Below the pieces are notes generated by a model that was given only the letters and a program-made list of their open reading frames with translations, had not been told where the DNA came from and did no database searches. A stretch of DNA of 64,000 bases. Source: Facklamia hominis CCUG 36813. Lineage in GTDB: Bacteria > Bacillota > Bacilli > Lactobacillales > Aerococcaceae. The stretch spans positions 1,628,044 through 1,692,043 of the forward strand of contig NZ_JH932292.1 in assembly GCF_000301035.1 (NCBI RefSeq). The letters run 5' to 3'. Positions 27,642 through 36,299 of the stretch are shown piece after piece. Numbering within the stretch: position 1 is the stretch's first letter; every line of letters begins with the position of its first letter. The translations under genes and the position numbers were made by a program.

Positions 27642-29346
27642 AAAAAGATTTGCTCTTACAGATAAAGGAGCAAGAAATTTAAGTAAAGCAACACTATCCT
27701 CATTTTTCGTTTATTGTATAAACATGCTTCCTGCCATATTACTAATGATTTTTGCTCAGGAAGTTTTGGAAAATATGGATAAAAGCAAGGGATTTTATAT
27801 AGTATTCTCAGCCTTGACCTTGATAGCAATGTATATTTTGCTTTCAGTCGAATACGATAAATTATATAGCACAACCTATCAAGAAAGTGCAGACTTAAGA
27901 ATAAGGACAGCGGAGAATTTATCAAAACTACCTCTATCATACTTTTCTAAACATGATATTTCAGATCTAGCCCAAACAATCATGGCTGACATTGAAGGAA
28001 TAGAGCATGCAATGAGCCACTCGATACCAAAAGTGGGCGGTATGGCACTCTTCTTCCCACTTATATCCATCATGATGTTAGTTGGCAATGTAAAGATGGG
28101 TTTAGCTGTAATTATTCCAACGATATTAAGTTTTATATTTATACCACTATCTAAAAAACATCAGGTTAAGGGACAAAAAAGACATTATGATATTCTAAGA
28201 GAAAACTCAGAAAGTTTTCAGGAAAATATCGAAATGCAAATGGAGATTAAAGCCTATGGCTTATCAGAGGAAATGAAGGAAAAGCTGTATGAAAAAATGG
28301 AGAAAAGTGAAAAAGTCCACTTAAAGACAGAAATAGGACTTATTTTAACTATGTCTATATCTTCAATATTTAGCTTTATTTCCCTTGCAGTTGTAATATT
28401 TGTTGGCGTAAATCTAATTATTAATAAAGAGATAAGCGCCCTCTACCTTATAGGATATTTACTAGCGGCTATGAAGATAAAAGACGCTCTTGATGCATCT
28501 AAAGAGGGAATGATGGAGATATTTTATTTATCGCCTAAAATTGAAAGATTAAAAGAAATTCAAAATCAAGATTTACAAGAAGGCGATGACTATGAACTAA
28601 AAAAATTTGACATTGATTTAAAAGATGTTGAATTTGCCTACAATAAAGACACAAAAGTTTTAAATGGTGTAAGCTTTAAAGCTAAGCAGGGAGAGGTAAC
28701 TGCTTTAGTAGGAGCAAGTGGTTGCGGCAAAACAACTATATTGAAACTTATATCAAGACTTTATGATTACGACGAGGGACAAATCTTAATCGATGGCAAA
28801 GATATAAAAGAAATATCAACAGAATCCCTTTTTGATAAGGTGTCTATTGTTTTCCAAGATGTAGTTCTATTTAATCAAAGCGTTATGGAAAATGTTAGGA
28901 TCGGAAAGCAAGATGCAAGTGACGAAGAAGTTAAAAGAGCAGCAAAACTTGCAAATTGCACAGATTTTATAGAAAAATTGGATAAGGGTTTCGATACAGT
29001 TATTGGTGAAAACGGTGCTGAACTATCAGGCGGAGAAAGACAAAGATTATCAATAGCCAGAGCCTTCTTAAAAGATGCACCGATATTGATCTTAGACGAG
29101 ATAGCAGCAAGCCTTGATGTTGACAATGAGAAAAAAATTCAAGAGTCTTTAAATAATCTAATTAAAGATAAAACTGTTGTCATCATTTCACACAGAATGA
29201 AATCCATAGAAAATGCAGACAAGATTGTAGTTCTTGAAAACGGAAAATTAGAAAGTGAAGGCAAACATGAAGAGCTTTTACAAAAATCAAAAGTTTATAG
29301 GAACTTAATAGAAAAAACAAAAATGGCAGAAGAATTTATTTATTAG
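27625..29346 (+). CDS. ABC exporter-fold half-transporter 2 (YbtQ/IrtB-like)
   Basis: This is the partner half-transporter, 573 residues. It has six membrane segments, then G-A-S-G-C-G-K-T-T, L-S-G-G-E-R-Q-R-L-S-I-A-R-A and I-L-D-E-I-A-A-S-L-D. It overlaps the end of the first gene by 17 bases, and TGGAGGG precedes its ATG, so the two are translated together as a heterodimer. The Walker B region reads D-E-I rather than D-E-A/P, a mild variation. Confidence 0.87.
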   Translation: MKEFYKKRFALTDKGARNLSKATLSSFFVYCINMLPAILLMIFAQEVLENMDKSKGFYIVFSALTLIAMYILLSVEYDKLYSTTYQESADLRIRTAENLSKLPLSYFSKHDISDLAQTIMADIEGIEHAMSHSIPKVGGMALFFPLISIMMLVGNVKMGLAVIIPTILSFIFIPLSKKHQVKGQKRHYDILRENSESFQENIEMQMEIKAYGLSEEMKEKLYEKMEKSEKVHLKTEIGLILTMSISSIFSFISLAVVIFVGVNLIINKEISALYLIGYLLAAMKIKDALDASKEGMMEIFYLSPKIERLKEIQNQDLQEGDDYELKKFDIDLKDVEFAYNKDTKVLNGVSFKAKQGEVTALVGASGCGKTTILKLISRLYDYDEGQILIDGKDIKEISTESLFDKVSIVFQDVVLFNQSVMENVRIGKQDASDEEVKRAAKLANCTDFIEKLDKGFDTVIGENGAELSGGERQRLSIARAFLKDAPILILDEIAASLDVDNEKKIQESLNNLIKDKTVVIISHRMKSIENADKIVVLENGKLESEGKHEELLQKSKVYRNLIEKTKMAEEFIY

Positions 29347-29474
29347 GAGGACAGAAGCAAAGACTTGCAATAGCATCTGTTATGTGGAAGTATTCTCCGT
29401 TTGTCTATTTCGAAGAACCCAAAAGTGTTATGGATTATTCCAATATGATAAAAATATCGGCAGTCTTCGGATGA
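29347..29474 (+). pseudogene. Fragment of an ECF/ABC ATPase
   Basis: Directly after the ABC gene a frame reads G-G-Q-K-Q-R-L-A-I-A-S-V-M and then F-E-E-P-K-S-V-M-D-Y. These are the signature and a decayed Walker B of a CbiO/EcfA-type ATPase. The Walker A half is missing and the catalytic D-E-P-T has changed. ECF transporter genes often follow this AraC-ABC-ABC set in other Firmicutes, so this is probably the scar of a deleted ECF module. Confidence 0.65.
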
Positions 29475-29590
29475 CCTTTAACTTTTTGCTTAGTTTAACG
29501 CAGCAAATCATATAATTGAAAGAAATCAGCGTTATACGCTATAATTAAATTGATAATTAATATCATCCAAGTGTAAGGAGGCGTTTAATT

Positions 29591-30229
29591 ATGACTTTAT
29601 ACAAGAGTATATTAATTGGTATTTTGGGTTCATTTCTAATGTTTTTGGGAGACATGACCCTATATTATGATCCAAATGATTACGATGGCAAGGATACTAT
29701 AAATAATATTATTGGCATAATGAAAAATGTTAGCATAAAAAGATTATACATTGGTGGTCTTTTAGGTCCAATAGCTGCCTTTATATATTGCATTGGATTT
29801 TATCATATTGTTTTATCATGTCAGGAAAATTATTTAAATCTTGCTTGGTTTGTATTTTTAATAAATATCTTGGGAATGATACTTGGTGGAGCTTATCATA
29901 TTCAATGTGCCTACTTAGGCTTATTATCTAGGTACGAAAACAAAGAAGTTTTTGATGAGTTTTTAAAATTTTTAAAACTTCAAGCAAAAATAGTTTTTGG
30001 GATTATGGCTATAGCAAATATAGCAATAGCAGTGTTAATTTTATTTGGATTCACCGTATTTCCAAGATGGCAGGCCTTATTTACACCGATATTTCTTTTG
30101 ATTTTTACTCCAATTGTTGGAAGATTGCCAAAGGGACTGCATATGATTATTCGCGGTGGTTGGCTTAACATAATTTATTTTGTTTACTACTTATCTTTAT
30201 TGATAAACTATACTAATATGAATTTATAA
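29591..30229 (+). CDS. Integral membrane protein, DUF6796-like
   Basis: The 212-residue protein has six to seven hydrophobic segments and a conserved-looking G-D-M-T-L-Y-Y motif after the first helix. It resembles the uncharacterised DUF6796 family; function unknown. AAGGAGGC lies eight bases before the ATG. It leads a run of five same-direction genes in the same AT-rich style. Confidence 0.6.
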   Translation: MTLYKSILIGILGSFLMFLGDMTLYYDPNDYDGKDTINNIIGIMKNVSIKRLYIGGLLGPIAAFIYCIGFYHIVLSCQENYLNLAWFVFLINILGMILGGAYHIQCAYLGLLSRYENKEVFDEFLKFLKLQAKIVFGIMAIANIAIAVLILFGFTVFPRWQALFTPIFLLIFTPIVGRLPKGLHMIIRGGWLNIIYFVYYLSLLINYTNMNL

Positions 30230-30313
30230 GCTTATAAAGTAAAGGGTTAGAATCATTATTTTAGTTGATACAGGGGAATTTTATAAAATTTATTATTTAA
30301 AGGAGAATTTTTT

Positions 30314-31138
30314 ATGAAACAGTCAAATTTTATTGATAAGAGTACAAAACCTGATTATAGAAACTGGGTTCCTGCAAGTTTACTTAGGAATTTCATCGGA
30401 GGGACTATAATTACTTTTATTCTCTTTATAATTTTCGCAGGGACAGACCTTGTTCTCAGTGGAACTCCTAGGATTATCTGTGGAATTATTTTAGGAATTG
30501 CAGTCTTAATCCTTCTATTTTTTTCAATGATGCTTTCCTTTATGTATCGAACCTTTGATTACAAGGGCAAGAGGAAGCTTGCTAAAGTCATAATAGATGG
30601 GACTGCTGACTATGTAAAGATCCCGGACGGCGGCGTTGGACTAGATGTAGGATGCGGTAGCGGTGCACTTACCATTGCTTGCGCAAAAAGAAATCCAAAA
30701 GCGACCATGGTGGGCTGTGATATTTGGAGCGGTTCATATAAAGGGGAGTTTTCTAAAAAGATTTGTGAGGACAATGCAAAGGCTGAAGGTGTTTCTAATG
30801 TGAGATTTGAAGAGGGCAATGCAGTGAATCTTCCATTTGAAGATGAATGCTTCGATGTGGTGACAAGCAACTACGTTTATCACAATATAATGGGACATAA
30901 TAAGCAAGAACTTTTACTAGAAACATTTCGTGTACTTAAAAAAGGTGGCGTTTTTGTTATTCATGATTTGACAAATAAATCAAGATACGGAGATATGGAT
31001 AAATTTATCGAAAGGCTTAAAAAAGATGGCTACGAAGATGTGCAATTAATTGATACAACAAAGGGTCTTTTTATGGGTCACAAAGAAGCTTTATTGTTAG
31101 GACTTTACGGCTCAACTCTTATTATTGGAAAAAAATAA
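30314..31138 (+). CDS. Membrane-anchored class I SAM methyltransferase
   Basis: The 274-residue protein starts with two hydrophobic segments (about residues 28-50 and 57-80), then a methyltransferase domain: motif I L-D-V-G-C-G-S-G-A-L-T, the acidic motif G-C-D-I-W, and D-V-V-T-S-N-Y-V. It resembles methyltransferases that act on small or lipophilic molecules at the membrane. The substrate is unknown. AAAGGAG precedes the ATG. Confidence 0.8.
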   Translation: MKQSNFIDKSTKPDYRNWVPASLLRNFIGGTIITFILFIIFAGTDLVLSGTPRIICGIILGIAVLILLFFSMMLSFMYRTFDYKGKRKLAKVIIDGTADYVKIPDGGVGLDVGCGSGALTIACAKRNPKATMVGCDIWSGSYKGEFSKKICEDNAKAEGVSNVRFEEGNAVNLPFEDECFDVVTSNYVYHNIMGHNKQELLLETFRVLKKGGVFVIHDLTNKSRYGDMDKFIERLKKDGYEDVQLIDTTKGLFMGHKEALLLGLYGSTLIIGKK

Positions 31139-31189
31139 AATAGTATATAAATTACTATAAAAATTTGGAAAATTGATGGGGTATGTAAG

Positions 31190-31816
31190 ATGAAATATAA
31201 GGGTTTTTATTTCTTATTATTTAAAGGTCCGATGAAAAAAGTTCTTATAGAAAAGTATGGTAAAGTATATGCTTCGGATATTATTAGAAAGAGCAAAGGT
31301 GTCTATAGAGATTTGGTTGAGAATATGGATGACATCGGTGCTGATAACCCAATGGTTTACAATGAAATGTTTGCTCTAGTATTTGTATCTCCATATTTAG
31401 CAAGTGAGAAAAAAATTCCGCCAGAAACCATCCGAGAAATGATGCGCAAATCTCTTTATTCTGTCAAATGGTTTTTTTCCTTAATTAATCTAAATACTAA
31501 GAGAGGAAAAGAGGCCAATAAGAAAAATATTCTTAAGTATTACAAGTGGTACACAGAAAAAAAGGAAAAACAATATCCAACTTCTTTTAAAGTGGACTTT
31601 GTTGACCAGCCTTATGATGGAGCTTGTTATTATAGAATTACCCGTTGTCCGATTTGTGCTTACACAAAAAAGCTTGGAGTTTTTGAACTAATGCCTCTTT
31701 TTTGTGAACTAGATGAAGTCATGATAAAACTTCAACATGGAGTTTTACATAGAAAAGAAACCATCGCTAAGGGAGGAGACTACTGCGATTTCTTCATTCT
31801 AGGAGACAAAGAGTAA
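31190..31816 (+). CDS. L-2-amino-thiazoline-4-carboxylic acid (ATC) hydrolase family protein
   Basis: The 208-residue protein resembles the ATC hydrolase family (PF14196), shown by the F-V-D-Q-P-Y-D-G-A-C-Y-Y-R-I-T-R-C-P-I-C-A-Y segment and the late G-D-Y-C-D-F motif. Founding members open the thiazoline ring of ATC on the way to cysteine, but most homologues are untested. It lies 51 bases after the methyltransferase, suggesting joint expression. The family call is good, the reaction is inferred. Confidence 0.75.
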   Translation: MKYKGFYFLLFKGPMKKVLIEKYGKVYASDIIRKSKGVYRDLVENMDDIGADNPMVYNEMFALVFVSPYLASEKKIPPETIREMMRKSLYSVKWFFSLINLNTKRGKEANKKNILKYYKWYTEKKEKQYPTSFKVDFVDQPYDGACYYRITRCPICAYTKKLGVFELMPLFCELDEVMIKLQHGVLHRKETIAKGGDYCDFFILGDKE

Positions 31817-31875
31817 TAGATAATTTATTATTTTTAGTCTATTTGATTTAAAAAATTTTAATTAAGGGAAAAGAA

Positions 31876-32622
31876 ATGAATATCATTACCTATGGAAATA
31901 GAAATAATAAGTCAATATTATTTATTCATGGCCTTGCTTCAACTGCAGATCGATGTTTCAAACCGTTGCTTCCTTATTTGCAAGATTATTTTGTAATTTT
32001 CTGTGAATTGGACGGACATTATGGAAGTAATCCAAAAGATTTAACTTCAATGAAAGAAACCATAGATTCCATAGAGAGCTACATATTAAATGAAATGAGC
32101 GGGAGTCTCTATGGACTATGTGGATTTTCTATGGGAGCGACCATCGCAGTTGAACTCATTGGAAGAGGAAATATTTCTGCTTTGAGAGTCCTATTAGATG
32201 GGGCGATTACTGCCGACTTGGGCTTGATGGCAAGGCCATTTACCTGTGCTTTTATTATTGGGACAAGTAGAATTAAAAATAAAAAGCCTCTACCTAAATT
32301 TTTATTAGATAAGCTTATGGGCAAGGATAATCTAAGCGTAATAGAAATGATGTATCCGCAAATTTCAAAAAAGACGATTAAAAATGTCTGCAAGTTTATC
32401 TATCATTACAAAGTTCCAAAAACTTTAACCAACTTTTCAAATCCGGTAATGTTTTGGCGAGGAAGTGAAGAGCCTATCCCTGGAAAAAGTGAAAAGATTT
32501 TAAGAGAGTATCTTCCGCAAATGAAGACAGAGGTGTTCGAAGGAATGGGCCACGGACAATTTCTCCACGAACATCCAAAAGAATACGCTGAGAAGCTAAA
32601 GATCTTTTTGGAAAACAAATAA
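31876..32622 (+). CDS. Alpha/beta hydrolase
   Basis: The 248-residue enzyme has oxyanion motif F-I-H-G-L-A-S, nucleophile elbow G-F-S-M-G-A, and a late histidine in G-M-G-H-G-Q-F. It is cytosolic with no signal peptide. It is part of the run from 29591 to 33139. Substrate unknown; esterase, thioesterase or C-C hydrolase chemistry are all possible. Confidence 0.82.
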   Translation: MNIITYGNRNNKSILFIHGLASTADRCFKPLLPYLQDYFVIFCELDGHYGSNPKDLTSMKETIDSIESYILNEMSGSLYGLCGFSMGATIAVELIGRGNISALRVLLDGAITADLGLMARPFTCAFIIGTSRIKNKKPLPKFLLDKLMGKDNLSVIEMMYPQISKKTIKNVCKFIYHYKVPKTLTNFSNPVMFWRGSEEPIPGKSEKILREYLPQMKTEVFEGMGHGQFLHEHPKEYAEKLKIFLENK

Positions 32623-32632
32623 GGAGCATATT

Positions 32633-33139
32633 ATGGATATAACACGAGCAATATTAGATGGAATTGCAATGGCTGCTATCTTTAATGGTGCAGTGGCAGC
32701 TTTTGTATTGATTAACCCGAGGTTTTTCTTCGATTCCTATCCAAAAGAAATACAAAATTCGGCTCCAGAAAAGATGACGAAAGAAGAAAAAAGAATAAAT
32801 GCAATACTTACGATTATAATTTCAGGAATCGTATTTATATATGGAGTGACCTCTCTTTTACATACGGGAATAAGAGAGCTTAGAGATCTTTTCTGGATGA
32901 GCTATATTCAGTGGATAATATTAAACTTGGGAGATTTCTTTTTATTGGATGTACTTTTGTTCCAAGGAAAGTACAAGGATAGGATAGTCATACCGGGCAC
33001 AGAAGGACATGAGGACTACGAATTTGGAAATTGGATGAAACATTTGGCCATTAAGGAACATTTTATCTTGGTGCCATTTTTATTAATTCCAATCGCATCC
33101 ATAGTAGAAGCGTGGCTAGTGATTCTACTTGGATTATAA
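32633..33139 (+). CDS. Small membrane protein of the methyltransferase/hydrolase cluster
   Basis: The 168-residue protein has four hydrophobic segments and starts ten bases after the hydrolase stop with AAGGAGC before its ATG. I do not recognise a family. The tight spacing implies that it works with its neighbours, perhaps holding the membrane-linked methyltransferase or transporting a product. Confidence 0.6.
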   Translation: MDITRAILDGIAMAAIFNGAVAAFVLINPRFFFDSYPKEIQNSAPEKMTKEEKRINAILTIIISGIVFIYGVTSLLHTGIRELRDLFWMSYIQWIILNLGDFFLLDVLLFQGKYKDRIVIPGTEGHEDYEFGNWMKHLAIKEHFILVPFLLIPIASIVEAWLVILLGL

Positions 33140-33160
33140 AATAAAATTTGAAAGAAAGGA

Positions 33161-33780
33161 ATAAAAGAAGCAGCAATAGAAAAAGCTTTTGTTGAAAGCT
33201 ATAGGCAATTATGCCATGCAGATTCAACGATAATAGATGACTTTTTAAAATTGTTGAAGAAGAAATTAATGATAACACTTTATTTAAAGATCTGAAAAAG
33301 ATAGAAAACTAATTAAATAGAATCATTAGTCAAGAAAAAAGTTAGTTGATCTTCATTTAGAAGATAGTATAGACGAAGAAGTTTATGCTAAAAAGTATAA
33401 AAAACTTACAAAGCAAAAAGAAGAATTACTTGATGAAAAGAAAACACTGGAACTAACAATAAAAGATGAAAACTCTATCAAAGAAAGATTAAAGCAATTT
33501 GAAAAGATCTTAGAGAATAGAGAAATTATAGAGGAATTTAACAGAATAGTATTTGAAAGCATAGTTGATAAAGTCGTGGTGGGTAGAATTGATAAAGACG
33601 GAACAGTTCATCCTTATGACTTAACATTCTATTTCAAAACAGGAGTTAAAGATAGTCAAAATTCTAATAATTTCAAAGATAAAAGAAAAAATGCTAAAGA
33701 TAATGATATTAATAAATTGTGCTCCTACAAGAATGACGAGGATAAAAAATTATGGTCCCAATCAAAAGACAACACATGTT
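33161..33780 (+). pseudogene. C-terminal remnant of a large serine recombinase
   Basis: Frames broken by stops read G-I-K-E-A-A-I-E-K-A-F-V-E-S-Y-R, then a coiled-coil K-K-T-L-E-L-T-I-K-D-E, then F-N-R-I-V-F-E-S-I-V-D-K-V-V-V-G and ..S-K-D-N-T-C-stop. This is the far C-terminus of Tn/ICE-type large serine recombinases. The catalytic half and zinc ribbon are gone. Its last codons run directly into an rlmD-type scar, as expected where such a recombinase gene lies at the element end. Confidence 0.75.
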
Positions 33781-33798
33781 GAGACGGTGGTATTGATG
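33775..33798 (+). repeat. rlmD-type attachment scar
   Basis: CATGTTGAGACGGTGG followed by TATTGATG, readable as H-V-E-T-V-V-L-M. It abuts the recombinase remnant. Confidence 0.75.
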
Positions 33799-33908
33799 TC
33801 GAGGAAATCAGGATGAACGGCTTGAAACGCTCAGATTGTTGTCAAATAGTACTGTAACTGTAGTTTCGATGTCCATGGAGGAATAAACCACGAGAGAGGA
33901 TAAAAAAC

Positions 33909-34817
33909 ATGAAGCATAGAATGAATCTTAACGATGCTCCGTTTCGGATGATAAAAAGCGGAGAAAAGACGATAGAGCTTCGCCTGTATGACGAAAAAAG
34001 GAGAACGGTCAAAATCGGAGACATGATCGAATTCGTCTTGATGGGAAACTCCTCAGAGCGTTTGAATGCACAGGTGACAGACCTGCATGTGTTTAAGTCT
34101 TTTGAAGAGCTTTATCACGAGCTGCCTCTGCTGAAATGCGGCTACACAGCTCAGAATATCGGCACGGCGTCACCGGCTGATATGGACATTTTTTATACAA
34201 AAGGCGAGCAGCAAAAGTACGGCGTGGTCGGCATTGAGCTTCGCCCTATACAGCCGCTCCAGACAGAGCGGCTGATTCTCCGTCCTTGGAAAGAAGCGGA
34301 TGCGGAAGAGTGTTATAAATACGCAAAAGATCCACGTGTAGGTCCTATTGCCGGATGGCCGGTGCATACAAGCGTGGAAAACAGTCGTCAGGTTATCCTG
34401 GATGTGCTGATGGTGCCCGAGACTTACGCCATCGCGCTGAAGGAGACAGGACTACCTGTTGGCAGCATTGGTCTGCATTTTCACAGTGACCTTGCTGAAA
34501 AGGATGACGAGGCGGAGCTTGGATATTGGATGGGTGTACCCTACTGGGGCCAGGGTCTTGTTACGGAAGCAGCAAGGGAACTGTTGCGCTACGCCTTTGA
34601 AGATATGAAACTTTCCCGGGTGTGGTGTGGCTACTATGATGGCAACGAGAAATCGAAACGTGTGCAGGAGAAGCTTGGATTCAAGTATCAATGGACAACC
34701 GAGGAAGTACCTGTGCCGCAGATGGATGGACTTCGTAAGGGACACGTCAATATGATGACGAGAGAGGAATGGGCAGGCTTCATTACGCATAATACGCCGT
34801 CTTTGGAAGACCGCTAG
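33909..34817 (+). CDS. ASCH-GNAT fusion acetyltransferase
   Basis: The 302-residue protein has two parts. Residues 1-115 look like an ASCH/PUA-like RNA-binding domain (I-K-S-G-E-K-T-I-E-L-R-L-Y-D-E-K-R). Residues 116-290 are a RimJ/RimL-type GNAT (T-E-R-L-I-L-R-P-W, Y-W-G-Q-G-L-V-T-E-A). The fusion suggests acetylation of an RNA-bound or ribosomal target; drug acetylation is the other option. Base composition is clearly more GC-rich than both flanks, so it came from a different donor. No classic AGGAGG is seen; GAGAGGA precedes the ATG. Confidence 0.8.
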   Translation: MKHRMNLNDAPFRMIKSGEKTIELRLYDEKRRTVKIGDMIEFVLMGNSSERLNAQVTDLHVFKSFEELYHELPLLKCGYTAQNIGTASPADMDIFYTKGEQQKYGVVGIELRPIQPLQTERLILRPWKEADAEECYKYAKDPRVGPIAGWPVHTSVENSRQVILDVLMVPETYAIALKETGLPVGSIGLHFHSDLAEKDDEAELGYWMGVPYWGQGLVTEAARELLRYAFEDMKLSRVWCGYYDGNEKSKRVQEKLGFKYQWTTEEVPVPQMDGLRKGHVNMMTREEWAGFITHNTPSLEDR

Positions 34818-34934
34818 AATGGTGTAGATGTTCTTTATGACGATATTGCTATCGATAATCCGGTAATTAAGATGTTTCAAAAGTATACTTTTAACGAAAT
34901 GGGATGTGCTGAAACTGCAAAAGCCTATGTATGA
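34818..34934 (+). pseudogene. GNAT C-terminal scrap
   Basis: The frame after the fusion gene reads D-V-L-Y-D-D-I-A-I-D-N-P-V-I-K-M-F-Q-K-Y-T-F, resembling the end of another acetyltransferase. It has no start and is only about 35 codons long. Confidence 0.45.
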
Positions 34935-34989
34935 ACAATTATTTGAATTTAAAGGAATATAGCGATGCAACATGACTGTTGTTTTAGAG

Positions 34990-35396
34990 ATTGAGATAAG
35001 TGGTTTAGATATAGAGCAGCAGCAATTATAGTCGAAGATAATTGCGTCTTGTTTGCAGGAAATAAAGTCAATGACTATTACTACTCCATAGGCGGAGGAG
35101 TTCTTTTAGGGGAAACATCTGAGGAGGACGTAAAAAGGAAAGTATTTGAAGAAACCGGGGTCAAATATGAGGTAGATTATCTTGCTGTGGTACACGATAA
35201 TTTCTTTGCTGGAAGTTCCGACTTAAAGGGCTACGACTGCCATGAGATTGCCTTCTATTACATGATGAAACCGAAGGGCAATAAGAATCTTATCAGCCAG
35301 AGCGTTACTATGGGCAGCGTATAAGAGACTATGCACTGGATACCTATTGATGAACTTTATAATTACAAAGCTTTTCAATCTTTTATGCAAGAATAA
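34990..35396 (+). pseudogene. NUDIX hydrolase, frameshifted
   Basis: A frame reads F-R-Y-R-A-A-A-I-I-V-E-D-N and G-G-G-V-L-L-G-E-T-S-E-E-D-V-K-R-K-V-F-E-E-T-G-V, the Nudix box with its R-E changed to R-K. The frame stops at 35324, while the expected continuation (R-D-Y-A-L-D..) resumes in another frame. Loss of the key glutamate and the frameshift mark it as inactive. The longest open piece is 35049-35324. Confidence 0.7.
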
Positions 35397-35555
35397 CTCC
35401 AATTAGATCATATCGGAGTTAAACATATCATTACAGATGAAAGAGCTTAACAAATCCAAGTTCGCAGCGCACTTGGACACATACTCTCCAGCGATACTCC
35501 TCTTGCCGGCCTACCTCCTGCAATGAGCGTACAGACAGGCTTCTTGATTCATGGT

Positions 35556-35601
35556 TATCATCAGGGTAGTCTTGATACATTGTGAGTGTATAGTATTGTT
35601 G
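35556..35601 (+). repeat. rlmD-type attachment scar
   Basis: CATTGTGAGTGTATAGTATT preceded by TATCATCAGGGTAGTCTTGA. A decayed copy of the latter part recurs at 38292. Confidence 0.6.
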
Positions 35602-35795
35602 TTAAGAAAATAGTATAGGTGTTGATTAGGGTGATAGAATAGTTAGTTTATAGGATATAACTAATAATCAGTAAAATTTTTATGGATATAGATCGGGAAA
35701 AATAAAGATCTTCAAAATATAAGTAAATTACAATTTGATTTTTGAGAAGTGATAATAAGATTTATTAACATAGGAAGTTTTGAGAGAGGTACTTA

Positions 35796-36017
35796 ATGAA
35801 TTTACTAAAGATAATACTTATAGTAGTGGGAGTCGTTTTTACTACATTTGGATATTTGATCTATTTTAAAGAAAAATATAATTTGATTAACGGTTTTGAG
35901 GCGGATTATAAATCTGGAAGAAAGACAGAATACTATGCTAAAAAGGTAGGATTGGTAGAACTTATCATTGGCATTATCTTTATTTTAATTGGGATTTACA
36001 TGATAATCATTAAATAA
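35796..36017 (+). CDS. Small membrane protein, DUF3784-like
   Basis: The 73-residue protein has two hydrophobic segments with a charged loop containing Y-N-L-I-N-G-F-E-A-D-Y-K. It resembles the uncharacterised DUF3784 family found next to small regulators in Firmicutes. No partner gene is adjacent here. Confidence 0.55.
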   Translation: MNLLKIILIVVGVVFTTFGYLIYFKEKYNLINGFEADYKSGRKTEYYAKKVGLVELIIGIIFILIGIYMIIIK

Positions 36018-36142
36018 ATGCCTCCTCCTTTGTCTATCTATTAATTTTTGAGGACGTCGAAATAGAGAACTAATTATATATAATTAGTTTGGAAAATTTA
36101 TATGATAAATAGAAGATTTGAAAAATAGATATAAATGTGTAT

Positions 36143-36202
36143 TATAATACTTAACAGTACCCGACACGCCTCTTAACAACGCGGACCAAGTCGGGTCTTT
36201 TG
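36143..36202 (+). ncRNA. Candidate small RNA with its own promoter and terminator
   Basis: A TATAAT at 36143 is followed by about 45 bases that fold with ACCCGAC (36159-36165) pairing to GTCGGGT (36190-36196). The loop holds ACGCC and GCGG, which can pair further; then comes TCTTTTGATTTT. It lies 100 bases downstream of, and opposite to, the abi gene. It may be part of the Abi locus or a free terminator. Confidence 0.45.
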
Positions 36203-36299
36203 ATTTTACTTAATAGGCTTAAATATATTTAGTATAATATTATCATAAGCAATTGAGGATAATCGTGAGCAAATAAAAAATAAGTAGTTAAGTTAATAA

